Source: Pyricularia pennisetigena | Lineage: Eukaryota > Ascomycota > Sordariomycetes > Magnaporthales > Pyriculariaceae | DNA length: 64,000 nt | Direction of reading: 5' to 3' | NCBI RefSeq assembly: GCF_004337985.1 | Contig: NC_043743.1 | Coordinates: 4,352,186 to 4,416,185, forward strand | Made by a program: the position numbers and the translations under genes | Notes under the pieces: generated by a model | Database searches by the model: none | Seen by the model: the letters and a program-made list of their open reading frames with translations, nothing else | What the model was told of the DNA's origin: nothing | Part shown: positions 12,130 through 24,661 of the stretch, one piece after another | How the letters are laid out: the number at the start of each line of letters is the position of its first letter | Numbering within the stretch: the first letter of the stretch is position 1

Positions 12130-15100
12130 CTATATGGCCAATTTACGTTTAAATCCAAAAATTGAGGGTTATAACCAGGACGCGTTAACTTTTTTTTTTC
12201 CTTTATGCAAATTTCGACTACGCGGGTAATAAATGGCAATTCGTTTAATATAAAATGGACCATTTTAATTTTGCCCGACGGAAGTAACGTTTTAGGATTA
12301 GTGCAAATTTTCGAATAAATTTAATTAAAAAGACCGTCGCCGCTATATTAAATTAAAACGTCCACAATTACCGATCCAAAACGGGTTTTTCCTTTTTATA
12401 GGTTTTTTTTAAAATTTTGTCGGACGTTGCGGTGTTTAATTATGAAATCCATTCCTTTTAACGCCAGCATTTTACCCAATTCCGCCGAATTAATATTTTG
12501 GGTGTCGTTTTCGGCGTGGATTATTAATTAAAAAAGGTAATTAATTGCTAAAAATTGCAACAGGCGGATAAAACCTATGTTAAAAAAACCGAAATTTGGC
12601 GGTTACTAGTTGCGGTATCCGTATTAATAGGAATGTTTAATGGAACGGGACCAATATCGTCGGTATTTTCGCCCACGAGTGCGGTAATAATATTTTTGAA
12701 AATTGTTTCGGTATTCGTTATAACGTTTTCGAAACGGTGGCCAAATTGGAATTTTTTAGTAATAATATTATAGGGCGGAATGCGTTTACGGGGATAAATA
12801 ATTACACCGTTGGGTAAGGTAAGCCCAGTATTTATACCCCTGCGTACCGTAAATACGCCCGTATATTTAAAAATTATTAACGACTTTTCGTTTGGTGTGG
12901 TGGTAGGAATTATAAAGTTTAAAATTCGAAGGTAAAACAGCTATTATTTTTAACCCATTAATTCGAATTTTTATAAAAAGGCTTTAATGTTTTTATCAAT
13001 ATTAAAAACGACGAAATAATTATTATTTTCCCACATGTAATTGACCGTAAGCATATTTTTTTAAAATAGGTTTTAAGCTCGGGCGAAAAAAATCGCAGTT
13101 TTATCCCAAACCAGGGTATTAAAGCCAATAATATCCCTAATTTTATTAACAATCGGCGTGGTAGTGGTTATACCCCAATTAATATAGGAGATAAAACGAA
13201 ATGCGCGGTATATTATCGATTCGCGGTAGCGGAAGCATTGAATTTCGTTTCCAATTATACGTTAAAAAAAAATACCAAATAATAAATATATAATTAAACG
13301 CCGGATATTTTTGGTATTTTCGCCCGTGGAAAAATCGGCCTTCCAACCGTTTTTACGTTAACGGTTCCTAACAGAATTATTTAGTTTAAACAGATATATT
13401 AATATAACGAAATTATAGTAATTATTACAAAAAACATTTACTGGGTATTATTTTTAATATCGGAATTATCGTCGAAATTATCGACGTCGGGGGGCGCTGC
13501 TAAAAATTGGAATCGATAATTTTATCCATACATTATAAGTTAAACACCTTTTCCGCGTTATAAATTTCGTTTAACTGCTTAATTTTTCGGATTAAATATC
13601 GAATAAAATGTACTAATAACCGGGCCCGCAGATTTGGGATTAGATTTGCGGGCGGTAAATTTAATTAAAATATCGTAAAATTGCGTTTGGGTAAAAATAG
13701 CAACCGCTCGTGGGGTATCGGTAACGCATATTTTGGTTAAATTATAATAATACTTAACGTCGAGGGTTGGGAAATTAGTTATTATTTTCTTAAATATTTG
13801 CGAAATAAAGCTGGCCGGGACGAAAATTAAAATAGGAAAATATCCGTCGGTATTTTGGATAAATCGGTCGTATTAATAACGGATATAAGATACATAAATC
13901 GCCGTAAAATATATAATCGTTTTTCCTATGCCTATTTTATTGGTTAATAACCAATTTTTAAAAGCTAACTGCTCCAATTTCAATAGGGTGTGGGCATTCA
14001 AACCGAAAAAAAATTAATGTAACAAAAAATAAAAATTGTAATAATAATTACAAAAATAGGGGTGGGATTGTGACAATAATTACAGAAATAGGGGCAGGAT
14101 TATAATAATAATTACAAAAATAAAGGTAAAATTGTAACGATAATTATAATTATTAGGGATAATATATATATAATGTACCAACCAGTTAATAGGGTAATTA
14201 ATAGCGACCAAAATTTTTTTAAATATATCTTAGTTAAACCAAAAATACTTGCTTTTAATTTTTTTGTATTTAAAGCCGATTTTATTATCGGTATTTAAAC
14301 CGTCGACAGGCAAAATGTTTTAAAAAAAGCGCAAATCTTTTAATAATAATCTGAATCGCGTCGGAATTAAAAAAAACTAACTAATCCAGGGAAAGTTTTT
14401 GGTTAAAATGGAAAATTGCGCATAATATGCCCAAAAACCGTTAGGATTTTTTCGCGGGCGTCCTTCAAAATTTCCTTTTTTTCGCGGTCCATATTAGCAA
14501 ATTAATCAGCGATGGTGGATTGGGTTTATATAAAATTGAAAAAATCGTTTTATTGGTCGTCGCCAAAAAATTTGGGATGAAATTCGGTAATTCTTATTTT
14601 GGGTCTGGTAAGGATGGCACGATGAAGCCGCCCCTTGTCGTACAAATTGTTGAAAATATTTTTAAATATTAACAAATCCAATAGGTGCATTTAAATTTAA
14701 TTTGCACGTTTTTTTTTCAACCGTCCGACTTTAATGGGTTTAAAACGGGACCAGGTATTGATAACGAGCATTACTATCGTCCTATTATAACAGGCGCGGT
14801 TAAAATAAAATAAATTGGCGACGTTAATGGTTTAATCGGTTCGCGAACAGGTAATTAAACAATATTAAAATTGTATTTAATGCAAATTATTTAAAACGAT
14901 AACGTTATCGGCGATAGTTGTATAATCGGCGATAATAAATAGGGTGGAAGATTGTTCGATATTAAATTTAAAGGGGTCGCGGTAATTTCCACCAAAATCG
15001 TTAAAACTTTTTTTATTTCCAAGAACGATTTTTCCCTGCCGGCGAAAAAAAAATAAAGGAAATAATAGCAAATTTTAAACCAATCGTCGATATAATAACC

Positions 15101-18100
15101 GCTATATATATATATAATTTAAAATTAGCGGTTTTAAACCTTAAATCGCCGTTTTTAAGGTTAAATCCGGTGGTTATTATCCGCAGGTAAATTAATATTG
15201 TAACGAGGATTGTGGGAATTATAACCGGTTTAAATTTGTTTGCGAATATTTTTAACCCGGGGAGGTTAATGTCGTTTTAGCGAATAAAAGGGGGGATAGG
15301 GGGTAAGCGACGCCGATTTGCCAAAATATCGAAAATGGGTTTAATACCTTTGTCCTTAAATATATCCGGTACGGAGGCCAAGGTCTTTTACCAAACGGGT
15401 ATTTTATTACTTTTAATTTGTTTACCGGGATTATTTGCCTTGAAATAAGTTAAAAACCTAAGTACGTCGGCGATTGAAAGTAAATTAATTAATAATTAAA
15501 ATGGTACCCGTTATTACAAAATATATAAAAAGGTAAAAACCAAATTATAACAGCTGTTTTATTGTAGCAATAATTATTTGGTATTACCGCAAAAAATTGT
15601 AATTATTGTTATAATATAGTAAATAATAGGATATATTAATGCAAGGATTGTAATAATTGTCGCAATCCAATAAAAGGAAATATTAATTTATTATATTAAT
15701 ATATTGTGCCAAAACATTTGTCGTTTTGTAACCAAATACGACCATTATTTCGCTTGTATTCGACGAATTACTATTAAAATGGTATGCCAAAATCTGGTTA
15801 TTAACGCGTGTTTTTATTACGGCGACGCCAGTAACGGATTAAAAACGTTAAAAGGTTTGGGCGATGGGGGTTTCGTTCGTGTTACGAAAAATGTTATTTC
15901 CGCGACCAAACTAGGCGGGCGGGTTGGTATTATTATTAATTTTAAAACAGTTAATATAACCTAAATGGGGCATAATGCGAACCATTTTGGCAATATTCGT
16001 GTTTTTTACCCTGCGTTAAATTATAATAATTATCGCAGATACGGATTAGTTTTTACCTAATTAAGAATCTTTTTATAACGGGACGGGTAAACGATCCAGG
16101 AAAGCCGTGCTTTTATATAATGAGAAACAATATTCGGGTTATACGAAATTTATTGGTCCATTATTTGGCTTTAAATTAAATTTGGGTTACGTCCGCTATA
16201 CCGAAATAAAGTTAATTTTGGTTGGCCGAGCGGTGGTAGGTTTATATATACGGGGTACGGGCGGCCTATTTAATGGCGCGGGTACCGGGCCAACAGTAAT
16301 TTCCGGTTATAATACAGGGGGCCGGTTTTTGGGGTTTTTTGGTAGCGGGGACAATGCGTTAGCAAATGGTTTAAAAAATATTAAAGGAGTTTCCAATTGG
16401 CGGTTATCCAAATCCGGGGCAGGTTCGTTATAATTATCGTCCATATTAATACTATTATCGCCTTTATTGGCGGACGCGGAGGCAGGTTAGTTTTTATTTT
16501 TATTTATATAAATATCGTCGTTACTATATTTAACGGGGGCGGGGGTAAATTTATTATCGCCGGAATTTATATCGGTATTATTTTAATTATTATTATTATT
16601 ATTAAAAATGGGGGGAAAATTTAAAAGGATTCAGGTTATATCCGAATAACCTTATAATGTAAAACGGTTTAACCGAGCAAATTTTAGCTCCAAAACAATT
16701 GCAATATCCGCGTCGTGATTTTCCAAGTTTTTAAAATACTGGTCTATTATTTTTATCCGCGCTCCTTTTTATGGTGTAATTATTAGGTTAACAGGCAATT
16801 TAACATTACTGGGTATATATTCCAACGTAAACCTGGTGGTGGTTTGGGCGAAAACTTTACCTTTTTGGCGTTTTTTGGGAATTATAATAACAAAAAGCCG
16901 TAATTATAACAATTATTACGGTTTTTGGCGAATTAAATCAATTATTGTAACTATTATTATAATAAAATTAATTAAATTGCCCCGGACCTAACCGGGTGGG
17001 GGGTACCCTTGTAATGCAGGGGCGTTAATTATAACTTACCCTCGTTACGACTGGGTTAATACCTGTTTGGGTGGGTAAAGTATAAACAGCATTATCCAAT
17101 TAAAAATGTTTTAATCAAGTTTCCTAACGACTATATTTGCAATATTTGCTAAGGCAATCTTTTGCGATTATAATAATTATTACGTTTGTTGGTTAAAAAT
17201 TGAGCGTTAGCTCAATCGTCACAATTTTTTGTTAATCGTCATAAAAAGGATTTGGCGGCCGGGAAAAAGGTTATTATTGTAAAAAAAAAGCTAATAAAAA
17301 TAAAAAAAGAGGTATTTATCATTGGGTTTACGTATAAGGTTTTTTGCTGATAAAATAAAATTAAAATAAAAACGCCAAAATTTTCGGAATTTAACCGTAA
17401 CAATTATTACAATTCGCAATATCGAACCTTTTTATTTTTAATCGGGGCGCCGTTACGCCGTACCAGCTTATATATAATCCAAGTTTTCAATTTACGTAAC
17501 AATTATGATTATCCAGCATTTGGTCGTTTTATTTAAACCGTTAATTGGGGATTTTGGTATTTGACAATTGTATATTTTGCGCTGCTTAATCCTCGGCCCC
17601 TGGTTAGTCCAATTCGGCGTCGCCTTTTTCGTCGCTCGACCCTTTTATAATCCAAAGCACGTTATTCAATTTAATTAGGATTTAATTTGAATTGCCCTCT
17701 AATTTTTGGGTTATAAATTTATAAATATTCCTATATTAAACATCTTTATAACCGTTAACGCTAACGAGCATTTTAACCTATAATTATAATACCGTTTAAT
17801 TCGTTCGTCGGCGTTTATTAGTTTATTTTCCCGAATAATTGTTAATTATATTTATCGTTCCCTAAAATGCCACCGTGCTTTAATTCCGCCGCCTTTTTTT
17901 TATTATTTGCGCAAATAGGAGGCGTAATTTCGTATCCTATTTTCGTATACTATTGGGAATTACATAACGAAATAATCGTCATATTGTTTAAACCATTTAA
18001 TTAATTGTAAATTTGGAATATTTTCCAATAAATGGTTTTTCGTTCATTTCCGGTTATAGGAATGGACGAGCTTTTTAACGATATTAAAAATTACTGGTTT

Positions 18101-18350
18101 AGGTAATATTAATTGGGATAATAAGTCGTATAACCGCCGCGGGTTTGGGAAAAAAATGGTTATTGCAAAGTAGGTACCCTATTTATCCAATTGTTTAAAC
18201 ATATGACCTTTTTTGGAATTTTTTTGGGTATTTTAATTGGCGGTTTTTAGGTGGTAATGCGGGTAAAACTCCAGTTTAATACACGTAAGCGTTGCAACAA
18301 TTTTTAAGTTGGTTTTTTGTAATAAATAGATTCGTTTCCTATATAAAATC
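12130..18350 (-). pseudogene. Decayed SNF2-family helicase gene (ATP-binding half recognisable)
   Basis: On the minus strand at about 13,980-13,900 the translation gives KLEQLAFKNWLLTNKIGIGK followed by T, a SNF2-type motif I (Walker A GxGKT). About 35 residues on comes YFPILIFVPASFIS, matching SNF2 motif Ia ('LIVcPaSLi'). Downstream coding (NFPTLDVKYYYN; FTARKSNPKSAGP) continues to about 13,560, then shifts frame. A later stretch near 12,560-12,180 (ELGKMLALKGMDFIIKHR; IKMVHFILNELPFITRVVEI) looks like the approach to the helicase C lobe, but motifs IV-VI were not identified. Upstream, 14,180-14,530 (MDREKKEILKDARE) and an Asp/Asn-rich linker at 16,400-16,620 also read as protein. At 17,560-18,350 another coding-like stretch (GHMFKQLDK; ENKLINADERIKRYYNYRLK) may be the N-terminus or a separate gene. 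SNF2 proteins are ATP-driven DNA translocases. Confidence 0.6.
14035..14162. repeat. 32-bp tandem repeat, four copies
   Basis: Four successive units of about 32 bp begin ATTGTAATAATAATTACA and end in variants of AAATAGGGGTGGG. The period is not a multiple of three and lies just upstream of the helicase motif I, so it is more likely an intron or inserted satellite than coding sequence. Confidence 0.75.
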
Positions 18351-18904
18351 TGTTAACAATATGGGTTGCTAACAGGGGGTTAGGCATTAGCCTAAGTGCG
18401 GCGTGGTGCTAGTTGCGTTGTAAAAGCCTGTAATTACAGGGTTTGTATGCACTAAATTCACTAATTTTGGGATTAATAGATTTGATTCATTGGTGGGGGA
18501 GACTTTGCTTTGTCTCCCTTATATACTTTCCGACATCGAAGTGGGGGTCCGCACGCCAGAAAACGTTCCGGTGCCGCACACGATTTTCCGAAAAATTATT
18601 TTGTATACGTTGTTGAAAAAACACCCTTATTTCCATACAAACCATTTTTGGGTTCGTACATATTTGCTAATTTGGTGAAAATTTCAACCCGGTACAGGGT
18701 AGTTAACTCGTAAGTGCAGGGTGGGTATTAAACCCGGTATAGGGTGAAACCCCATTCGCTGACTTGGAATCGCAATTCCTGCAACACACAAAATATAATA
18801 GAAAATCTGACAACCTCAACAGCCCCATTTCGGCACTATTTATTGTAGTTTATATACAAATAAAAGTGGACCCATTACATGCTAAATAACGCATATAACT
18901 AACA
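18351..18904 (-). repeat. Copia copy 1, 3' LTR
   Basis: In the element's sense the LTR runs TGTTAGTTATATGCG...TTGTTAACA. It matches the LTR at 25,437-25,990 in length (554 bp) and along its sequence apart mostly from transitions. Confidence 0.92.
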
Positions 18905-18918
18905 CCCCCTCTCTTTTG
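18905..18918 (-). other. Polypurine tract of copia copy 1
   Basis: Directly beside the 3' LTR the minus strand reads AAAAGAGAGGGGG and then the LTR's TGTTAG. This is the expected position and composition of the primer for plus-strand DNA synthesis. The same tract occurs at 44,003 in copia copy 2. Confidence 0.85.
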
Positions 18919-19430
18919 CTACTACTTATATAAAGTCGGAAAAAACAAGTATAAAAAAAAATAAAAAATAAAACCCTAAAAAAAAGGATTCCCCTTGTGT
19001 CCCAACCCGATTCGAATTCCCGATATGAACCCCCTGGATAACTAAGCCCTCTGTACCGACCTGTAACCCCCGAAATGGACGAACCCCCGAATTGGAAAAA
19101 ACCCTTAGAATTGTAATAACCCCCGGATTCGAACCCCCGATTTATATAATATTAACCCTCGGAATTAATTTGGTTATTCGTTGGTAATAGTCCAAATTAA
19201 GCATATTATATAGGGTATTTTGAATGCGTAAGTCGCCCAAAATACGAGTTTTTTCATTTTGAATTCAATTTCTGGTATAAGGTCTGTATAAATTGTTTAT
19301 TAATTAACCTGTGCAGGATAGAGCCGGGTAATACGGCCGGTATTGGGCGAACAAAATCCAATATTTGCAAACAAAGGAAATGAAATGGGTAATTAACCAA
19401 CGAATTAATTAAATACCCTAAAATTTAGTA
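18919..19430 (-). other. Copia copy 1, 3' untranslated region with tRNA-like pieces
   Basis: This lies between the end of RNase H and the polypurine tract. It contains runs of CCCC with GATTCGAA (about 19,006-19,020 and 19,128-19,140), resembling the T-arm of tRNA on the minus strand. Copy 2 keeps a longer version at 44,215-44,280. Nothing else was recognised. Confidence 0.5.
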
Positions 19431-19439
19431 GGTAAAAAT

Positions 19440-20040
19440 TAAGTTTTTAGGGGTTTAAACCCAATAAACTCTAAAAAAACCTTATAAATTGGAAGCGTTA
19501 GGGGTTTTGTTAGCCCATTAACGGGTATTTATTTGGATTCCAGGTATTTTAAAATTACTAATCCTTTTATAATTAATTCCCGTACGTAATGAAATTTTAA
19601 TAACGTATATTTAGTACCTTAATGGTGGGTAAGGTTATATAGGTTAGTTATTAAACCTGTATTATTTCCAAATATTGCAATAGGGCCTTTTATAGGTAGT
19701 CCAATTTTTATAAATAGATTTTTAAACCACCGTATTTTACGCAGGGCTTCCGTTAAAGTATCGGTTTCGGCTTTTGGAGTGCTTAAAGCTATAATTTTAG
19801 CTTTTTTGTATTTCCACGTTATAGGGCCCCGAAATAGGGTATGCAAATATCCGTAAATGGATTTTAAATCTTTTTTAGCCCCGGCAAAATCGCTATTATT
19901 AAAACCCAATAGTTTTAGGCCTTTAAAACCTTTTATTAATAAATTTGGTGGTAATTCGGTTTTAAATACCTTATTTCCGTAACAAATCAATAAGGATTTA
20001 ATACCCGCTAAATAACGTAATGGGTTTTTAGCTGCCGTTA
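19440..20040 (-). pseudogene. pol: Copia copy 1 RNase H and C-terminus
   Basis: The open part (19,619-19,990) contains GPITWKYKKAKIIALSTPKA, ETDTLTEALRKIRWFKNLF and IAIFGNNTGLI. These are the copia RNase H 'SS..aEYmALs.a..Ea.WLr.ll' and 'DN.gAi' blocks. The usual Asp of the latter is Asn here, a G-to-A change that would abolish catalysis. Further on, after a stop, the typical copia tail 'GLTKPL' is readable near 19,500. Confidence 0.85.
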
Positions 20041-20049
20041 AATGGATTG

Positions 20050-21085
20050 TAGTAATCTTTGTTAAAAAATGTAAAAACCATTAAACCGTAAAACCGATAT
20101 CCGGGCGCGTTAATAGTATTAAATATATAAAGGTGCCGATAATACGCTGTAATAATTTCATTTCCAGCGCATTTACGGGTTTGCCCCCGTTATATTTTAA
20201 CATACCCGGTTATAAAGGAATACATATAGGTTTGCAATTAATCAATCCGAACGTTGTTAATATTGTTTTTATATATTAATTTCGATGGAATTAAAATAGG
20301 CGCTTAAACTTACTTTTTATAATTTGAAAGTTCAAAAAATAGGTTGTAGTGCCCCTGTTTTCCAACGCGTATACCTTATTAAAACGGGTTTTTAAATCCT
20401 AAATATACTGCAATTTAGGACCTATTAACAGGTAATCGTTTACAAAGGTAACGATAAAATGTTTGGATTTAACGTTATAAAAAACAACGGGATTAAAGAT
20501 TAATGGTTTAAAACCTTTTTTAAAAAATAGGGTTTTAAATTTGTTTTACCATTTTTTTGGACCCTGTTTCAAACTATATAACGCTTTTTCCAATTGTATA
20601 ACCTGCAATTTTTTCGGGTTATAACCCATTCCCATTAAAATCTTAGCGGTGGTAAAATTATAATTTTTTACCCATTCGTTCAAACCGTTTGGAATTTGCA
20701 AATATATATTTACGTCGGTAAGGTCATTATTTAAAAACGTACCGATAAAATCGATTTGTTTTATTTCCCAATTTTGTGCATTAGCTACAACTAATAATAT
20801 ACGCCAGGTAAATGGTGTAATAATATTAGCAAAAGTTTCGATATCATTTAGGTTTTCGACCTGCAAAAAACCCCTAACAACAGACCTAACTTTGTATTTT
20901 ATAAATTTATTATTTTTATCCTTTTTCAATTTTAATACCGGCCGGGTAGAAACGAGTTTACGGTCAGGAGGTATTTTAATTTTTGGGATAAAATGGAAGG
21001 TTTTTGCAGTAACGATCTGGTCGAATTTAAACGTTAAAACAGCTAACCATTTAGCATTCTCGGGGTTATTTAAAGCCTATTGGTA
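20050..21085 (-). pseudogene. pol: Copia copy 1 reverse transcriptase
   Basis: The frame at 20,546-20,929 has YKVRSVVRGFLQVENLND, then the first catalytic block QIDFIGTFLNNDL (consensus 'vDV.tAFLng.L'), then NGLNEW. Further downstream, about 20,440-20,470, the second block reads FVNDYLLIG where 'YVDD' is expected, so the first of the two Asp codons is lost to a G-to-A change. RT copies the genomic RNA into DNA inside the particle. Confidence 0.88.
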
Positions 21086-21089
21086 ATTA

Positions 21090-22630
21090 TTTGGTTTACC
21101 ATTTTTAGTGGGCTTTTTCTTTATTTTCTTTTTGGTTTAAAAAAAAATAATACACGTAATTTACATCCATTAAATCTGGGTTTTCGAACTGTGAATTTAA
21201 CTCCATACTCTGTATTTCAAATACTGAAAACACCGGAATTTCCGTTGTTTTGAATACTGGATTAGGTACCGCTACCGTTATAGGCTTTAGGGGGCGAACG
21301 GTAGGCTGTACAGGCTTGGCGGGCACTGTATTTTCAGGGTTTAAATGCCCTATAACCGGTGGTAATTGCCCTGTAACCGGTGGTAAGTACCCTATATTTT
21401 TAGGGTTTTTTAAAAAATAATTATCCGCTGGAACGCTGTTAATTTCGTTTTTAAATTTAAAATTAAAATCCCCCTTTAAATCTGTATTTTCCCCCTTTAA
21501 AATTTGTAACGTTTCCCCCGGAATAACCAAATTTTTAGCGGTTATACTTTTTGTAATTTTTACGGTAAAGGTTTTGTATACGGCCCATTTAGCGGGTGCG
21601 TAAGCCAACGCTGTAAAATTTGATAAATGGGTTAAAAGTTTTACCGTTTCGGTGCGGGGAACCAGTTTATTAAATTTTTGGCGTTTTTCCAGCGGTATAA
21701 TAACCTCATATACAATATTAATAACCCGAAATTGCCCTAAATTGGGTTTATGCGGTAATCCAGGTTGGAATTCGGAATAAAATTCCTCGTAGGGTGTTAA
21801 ATCCCTATTAATTACCGCTGTACGGTTAATTAAATTAATTACGGCAGGCAGTAAATAATATTGTAAATATTATGGTAAACCCGCCGTTATAATAATAAAC
21901 CGAGACCTATCCTTAGTAACCTTAACGGACCGTTCCGTTGATCCGTTTTAACCGTGGTTATAGGGATTCGAAATGCTAAAATCAATACTTTTATTTATAA
22001 ACCAATTTTAAAAGTTTATATTAATTTCGTATCCCCCATCGACGTGAAAATTCAAAGGGTAACGCCCGTACGTAACTTTTAAAACCCTAAAAAAACCTTT
22101 AATAGCTATTAACCCCGTAAGTCCGGTTTTATTTTTTAGCGGGATAGACCACCGAAAACGTGATTTTCGGTCCACTAATAACAAAAATACGGGCTTTTTA
22201 TTGTGAGGATTAGGTTTAAGGGTTACTGTATCACTTTTTATAAAATCGAAAATATTAGGAGGTGTAAAAAATGCGATTTTATTTGTACGACTAATAGAAA
22301 TGGTTTTAATATAAGCAGCACAAGTAATTGCCCTAATTTTGTCGAGATTAGGTAAACTTTTTGTAATTTTAGCGGTTTATTATAGCAGTAATAACCTTAT
22401 ATACCCTAAACGCCTGTGCTATAACAGGGTTTTTTTGGGCCTGGATTTCGTTGTAATTACCTATAATTCCGTTTCCTTTAGGGGTTAACCAACCGTCCGT
22501 AATCTGTTTTAGGCTTAAAAGGAGGTAATTTACAGGGACCTGCTTTAAAGCCGATAATATAGGAGGTTTAATAACGGACTTTTCGTGTGGGAAATCCCCT
22601 TTTTTCGGAAATAATCCCTTTTATATTAGG
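21090..22630 (-). pseudogene. pol: Copia copy 1 integrase and Pro-rich linker
   Basis: At about 22,220-22,020 the translation contains VFLLLVDRKSRFRWSIPL and YPLNFHVDGGYEI, matching the copia integrase core ('l.fvDd.Sr..w...l' and 'f..DnG.E'). The open frame 21,105-21,608 is the linker before RT and is rich in Pro and Val, with repeats around GYLPPVTGQLPPVIGHL. RIP-type stops break the frame between. Confidence 0.8.
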
Positions 22631-23323
22631 TTATATAAAAAAGTTATTTAACGGTGTACCGGACCTACGGGGCCCAATTTCACGTAAATTCTCAGGGCTT
22701 TTACCGCTAAATTTTTGCGTTACAGGTGAATTTACGGTTATTTCCGTATTTTGTTCAGGATTTAGCTTGTCCGTTACCGTATTTTTTTCCGGTTCCGAAT
22801 CGGTGTGAATTCTATAATCCTCGTAATTTTCGGGGTTTATACTATTTAGTCTTACTTCCAACGGGGTTGCGTAACTCTTAATAACCCCCTGTAAGGCCAT
22901 GCTAAAAACGGTGCTATATTTACCTATTTTATAGGCGTAATTCGAAATAACGTTATTTCGAACAAGGATATCGCACCTTTTAACCATTAAGTAAAACGAA
23001 TATTTAACGGTATTTAAGCGTCCCCACGTTTTCCGATCCTTATCGTACAGGGTATTTGTTAATAATACGCCCCCTATACTATAATGTACAAAATTATTAA
23101 CGATATTTATTCCAAACGAAAGGATATATAAAACGTTATTTAACGTAACCTTTTTAAATTCGTCAGTTTTTTGGCCGTAACGGACCTGTATTTTTACAAT
23201 TCCGGTAACTACAGGCTTAACAGGGCCACGTCCTGTACCGATTTCAACTGTAAAACCGGGGGTACAATCGGTAAAAAATTGTTTATTTGCAAAAATATGG
23301 TGCGTATTACCTATATCGTACAA
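22631..23323 (-). pseudogene. pol: Copia copy 1 protease and IN zinc-binding region
   Basis: This 230-residue open frame starts MYDIGNTHHIFANKQFFTDC, which is the copia aspartic protease site ('lyDtGcThHi...') with the catalytic 'DTG' changed to DIG (ACN to ATN, a C-to-T change). It continues through LNNVLYILSFGINIVNNFVH and a GRLNTVKYSFYLMVKRCDIL segment typical of the protease-integrase junction. Confidence 0.87.
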
Positions 23324-23489
23324 AATAGGATAACTTAGCCTCCATAGTTTAGGGGTCCTTTTTACGCCGCATCCAGGTTTCGTTTTAACTTTAAAATTAG
23401 CTGCTAAAGTTTGTGGTTTTAACGTTTTACCGGTATCGGTTTCCGAATCCGAATGCGAACGTAATTTTATAATTCCGCTAATAGCGGAA

Positions 23490-24661
23490 TTAACCTTTTA
23501 TTCCAGGGCCTTATACGTTGCGCCTTCGTTAACGCCACCTGGAATCGAGCCCGTAAATAATTCGAAATCCATAAAAATTATGGACGTTCCAGCGATGAGT
23601 TCGCTGAAGGAGGATTTAATATTTTTTGCAAAAGGAAAATCCGAATGAGAGTTTTTACTTTTTTTTCGTAATTTAAAGGTGTTTTCCTGCCCATTATTTT
23701 CCTTTTTAGCGCCTTTTTTAGCGTTTTTTTTACCCGTTTCTTTGCTTTTAAACCTATAATTAGCGGTTTTAGCCGTTATAAAGCCTGAAATCCAATTTTC
23801 GGATATAAGGTCCGCCATAAGGTATTACAAATTTAATTTTTCCGAATTTTGGCCTATTGCCTGCAAGGCCCGTTGGGTATTGCGTTGGCGTTCTGTCCAA
23901 ATAGGGAATATCCCCTCCAGGGTCCGTAAATACTGATTTCGTACGTTTACGGGGTTAATTTGCACGTTGGTATTGGTTAATTTAGCTATTAGTGAGTTAA
24001 AACGGCTGTTAAATTCAGGTATTGTTCTTTCAAATTTCGAAAAGTTTGAAGCGTAAAATTTCCGATATAGTGGATTTCGACTAATTTCGGGTGCAACGAA
24101 ATAATTATTTTCTAGGGTCTTATAAGCCGTTACGGGGCTGGAATGCCATGCAATGGATTTTAAAAAATTTTTGGTTAAGCTGTTTTTTATAAGCAATAAT
24201 AGGATTAATTGCTCGTGTTCCGGTAGGGTATAGCCAATTTTAGGGTTGGAAATAAGTTCCGCTGCTTTTATAGCCCTAAATTGTACTATTAACGCCTGTT
24301 TCCATAAATCGTATTTACTAACCCTTATTAATTTACAATTTTCGGGGAAGGAAAATACCCGTTTCGATAATTTTTTACTTATCCCGTTATATAAAATTAG
24401 GTTACCAGGTGGATTAGGGGTTGCGGTAACGGGTTTACTTTCCGACTTACCATTAAAATTAATGTTATTACCGCTTTTTAGGGTTAACAGGGTAATTAAC
24501 TGTTAAATTATGCTTTGAAATTAATCCATTTACGTAATTACCGTTTTTAATTGCAGGTTTTGGGCCTGTAGTTTAGCGGTTAAAACTTCGTCTGGGCTGG
24601 GTTTAGGCCCCCTATTTGTTGGAATTGGGCCTGGAAAGCCCGATATAGGGCTATTTTCCAT
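23490..24661 (-). pseudogene. gag: Copia copy 1 gag
   Basis: The likely start is the ATG at 24,661 (MENSPISGFPGPIPTNRGPK). The open parts are 23,825-24,196 (SSPVTAYKTLENNYF, RTIPEFNSRFNSLIAKL: a copia gag/UBN2-like capsid pattern) and 23,498-23,818, which is Lys-rich (KETGKKNAKKGAKKENNGQE), as expected for a nucleic-acid-binding tail. No zinc knuckle was seen. Confidence 0.78.

Noticed and set aside
16107..16624. Gly- and Ile-rich plus-strand frames
   Set aside because: The opposite strand gives an Asp/Asn/Pro-rich linker in line with the helicase remnant; the plus-strand frames are its complement.
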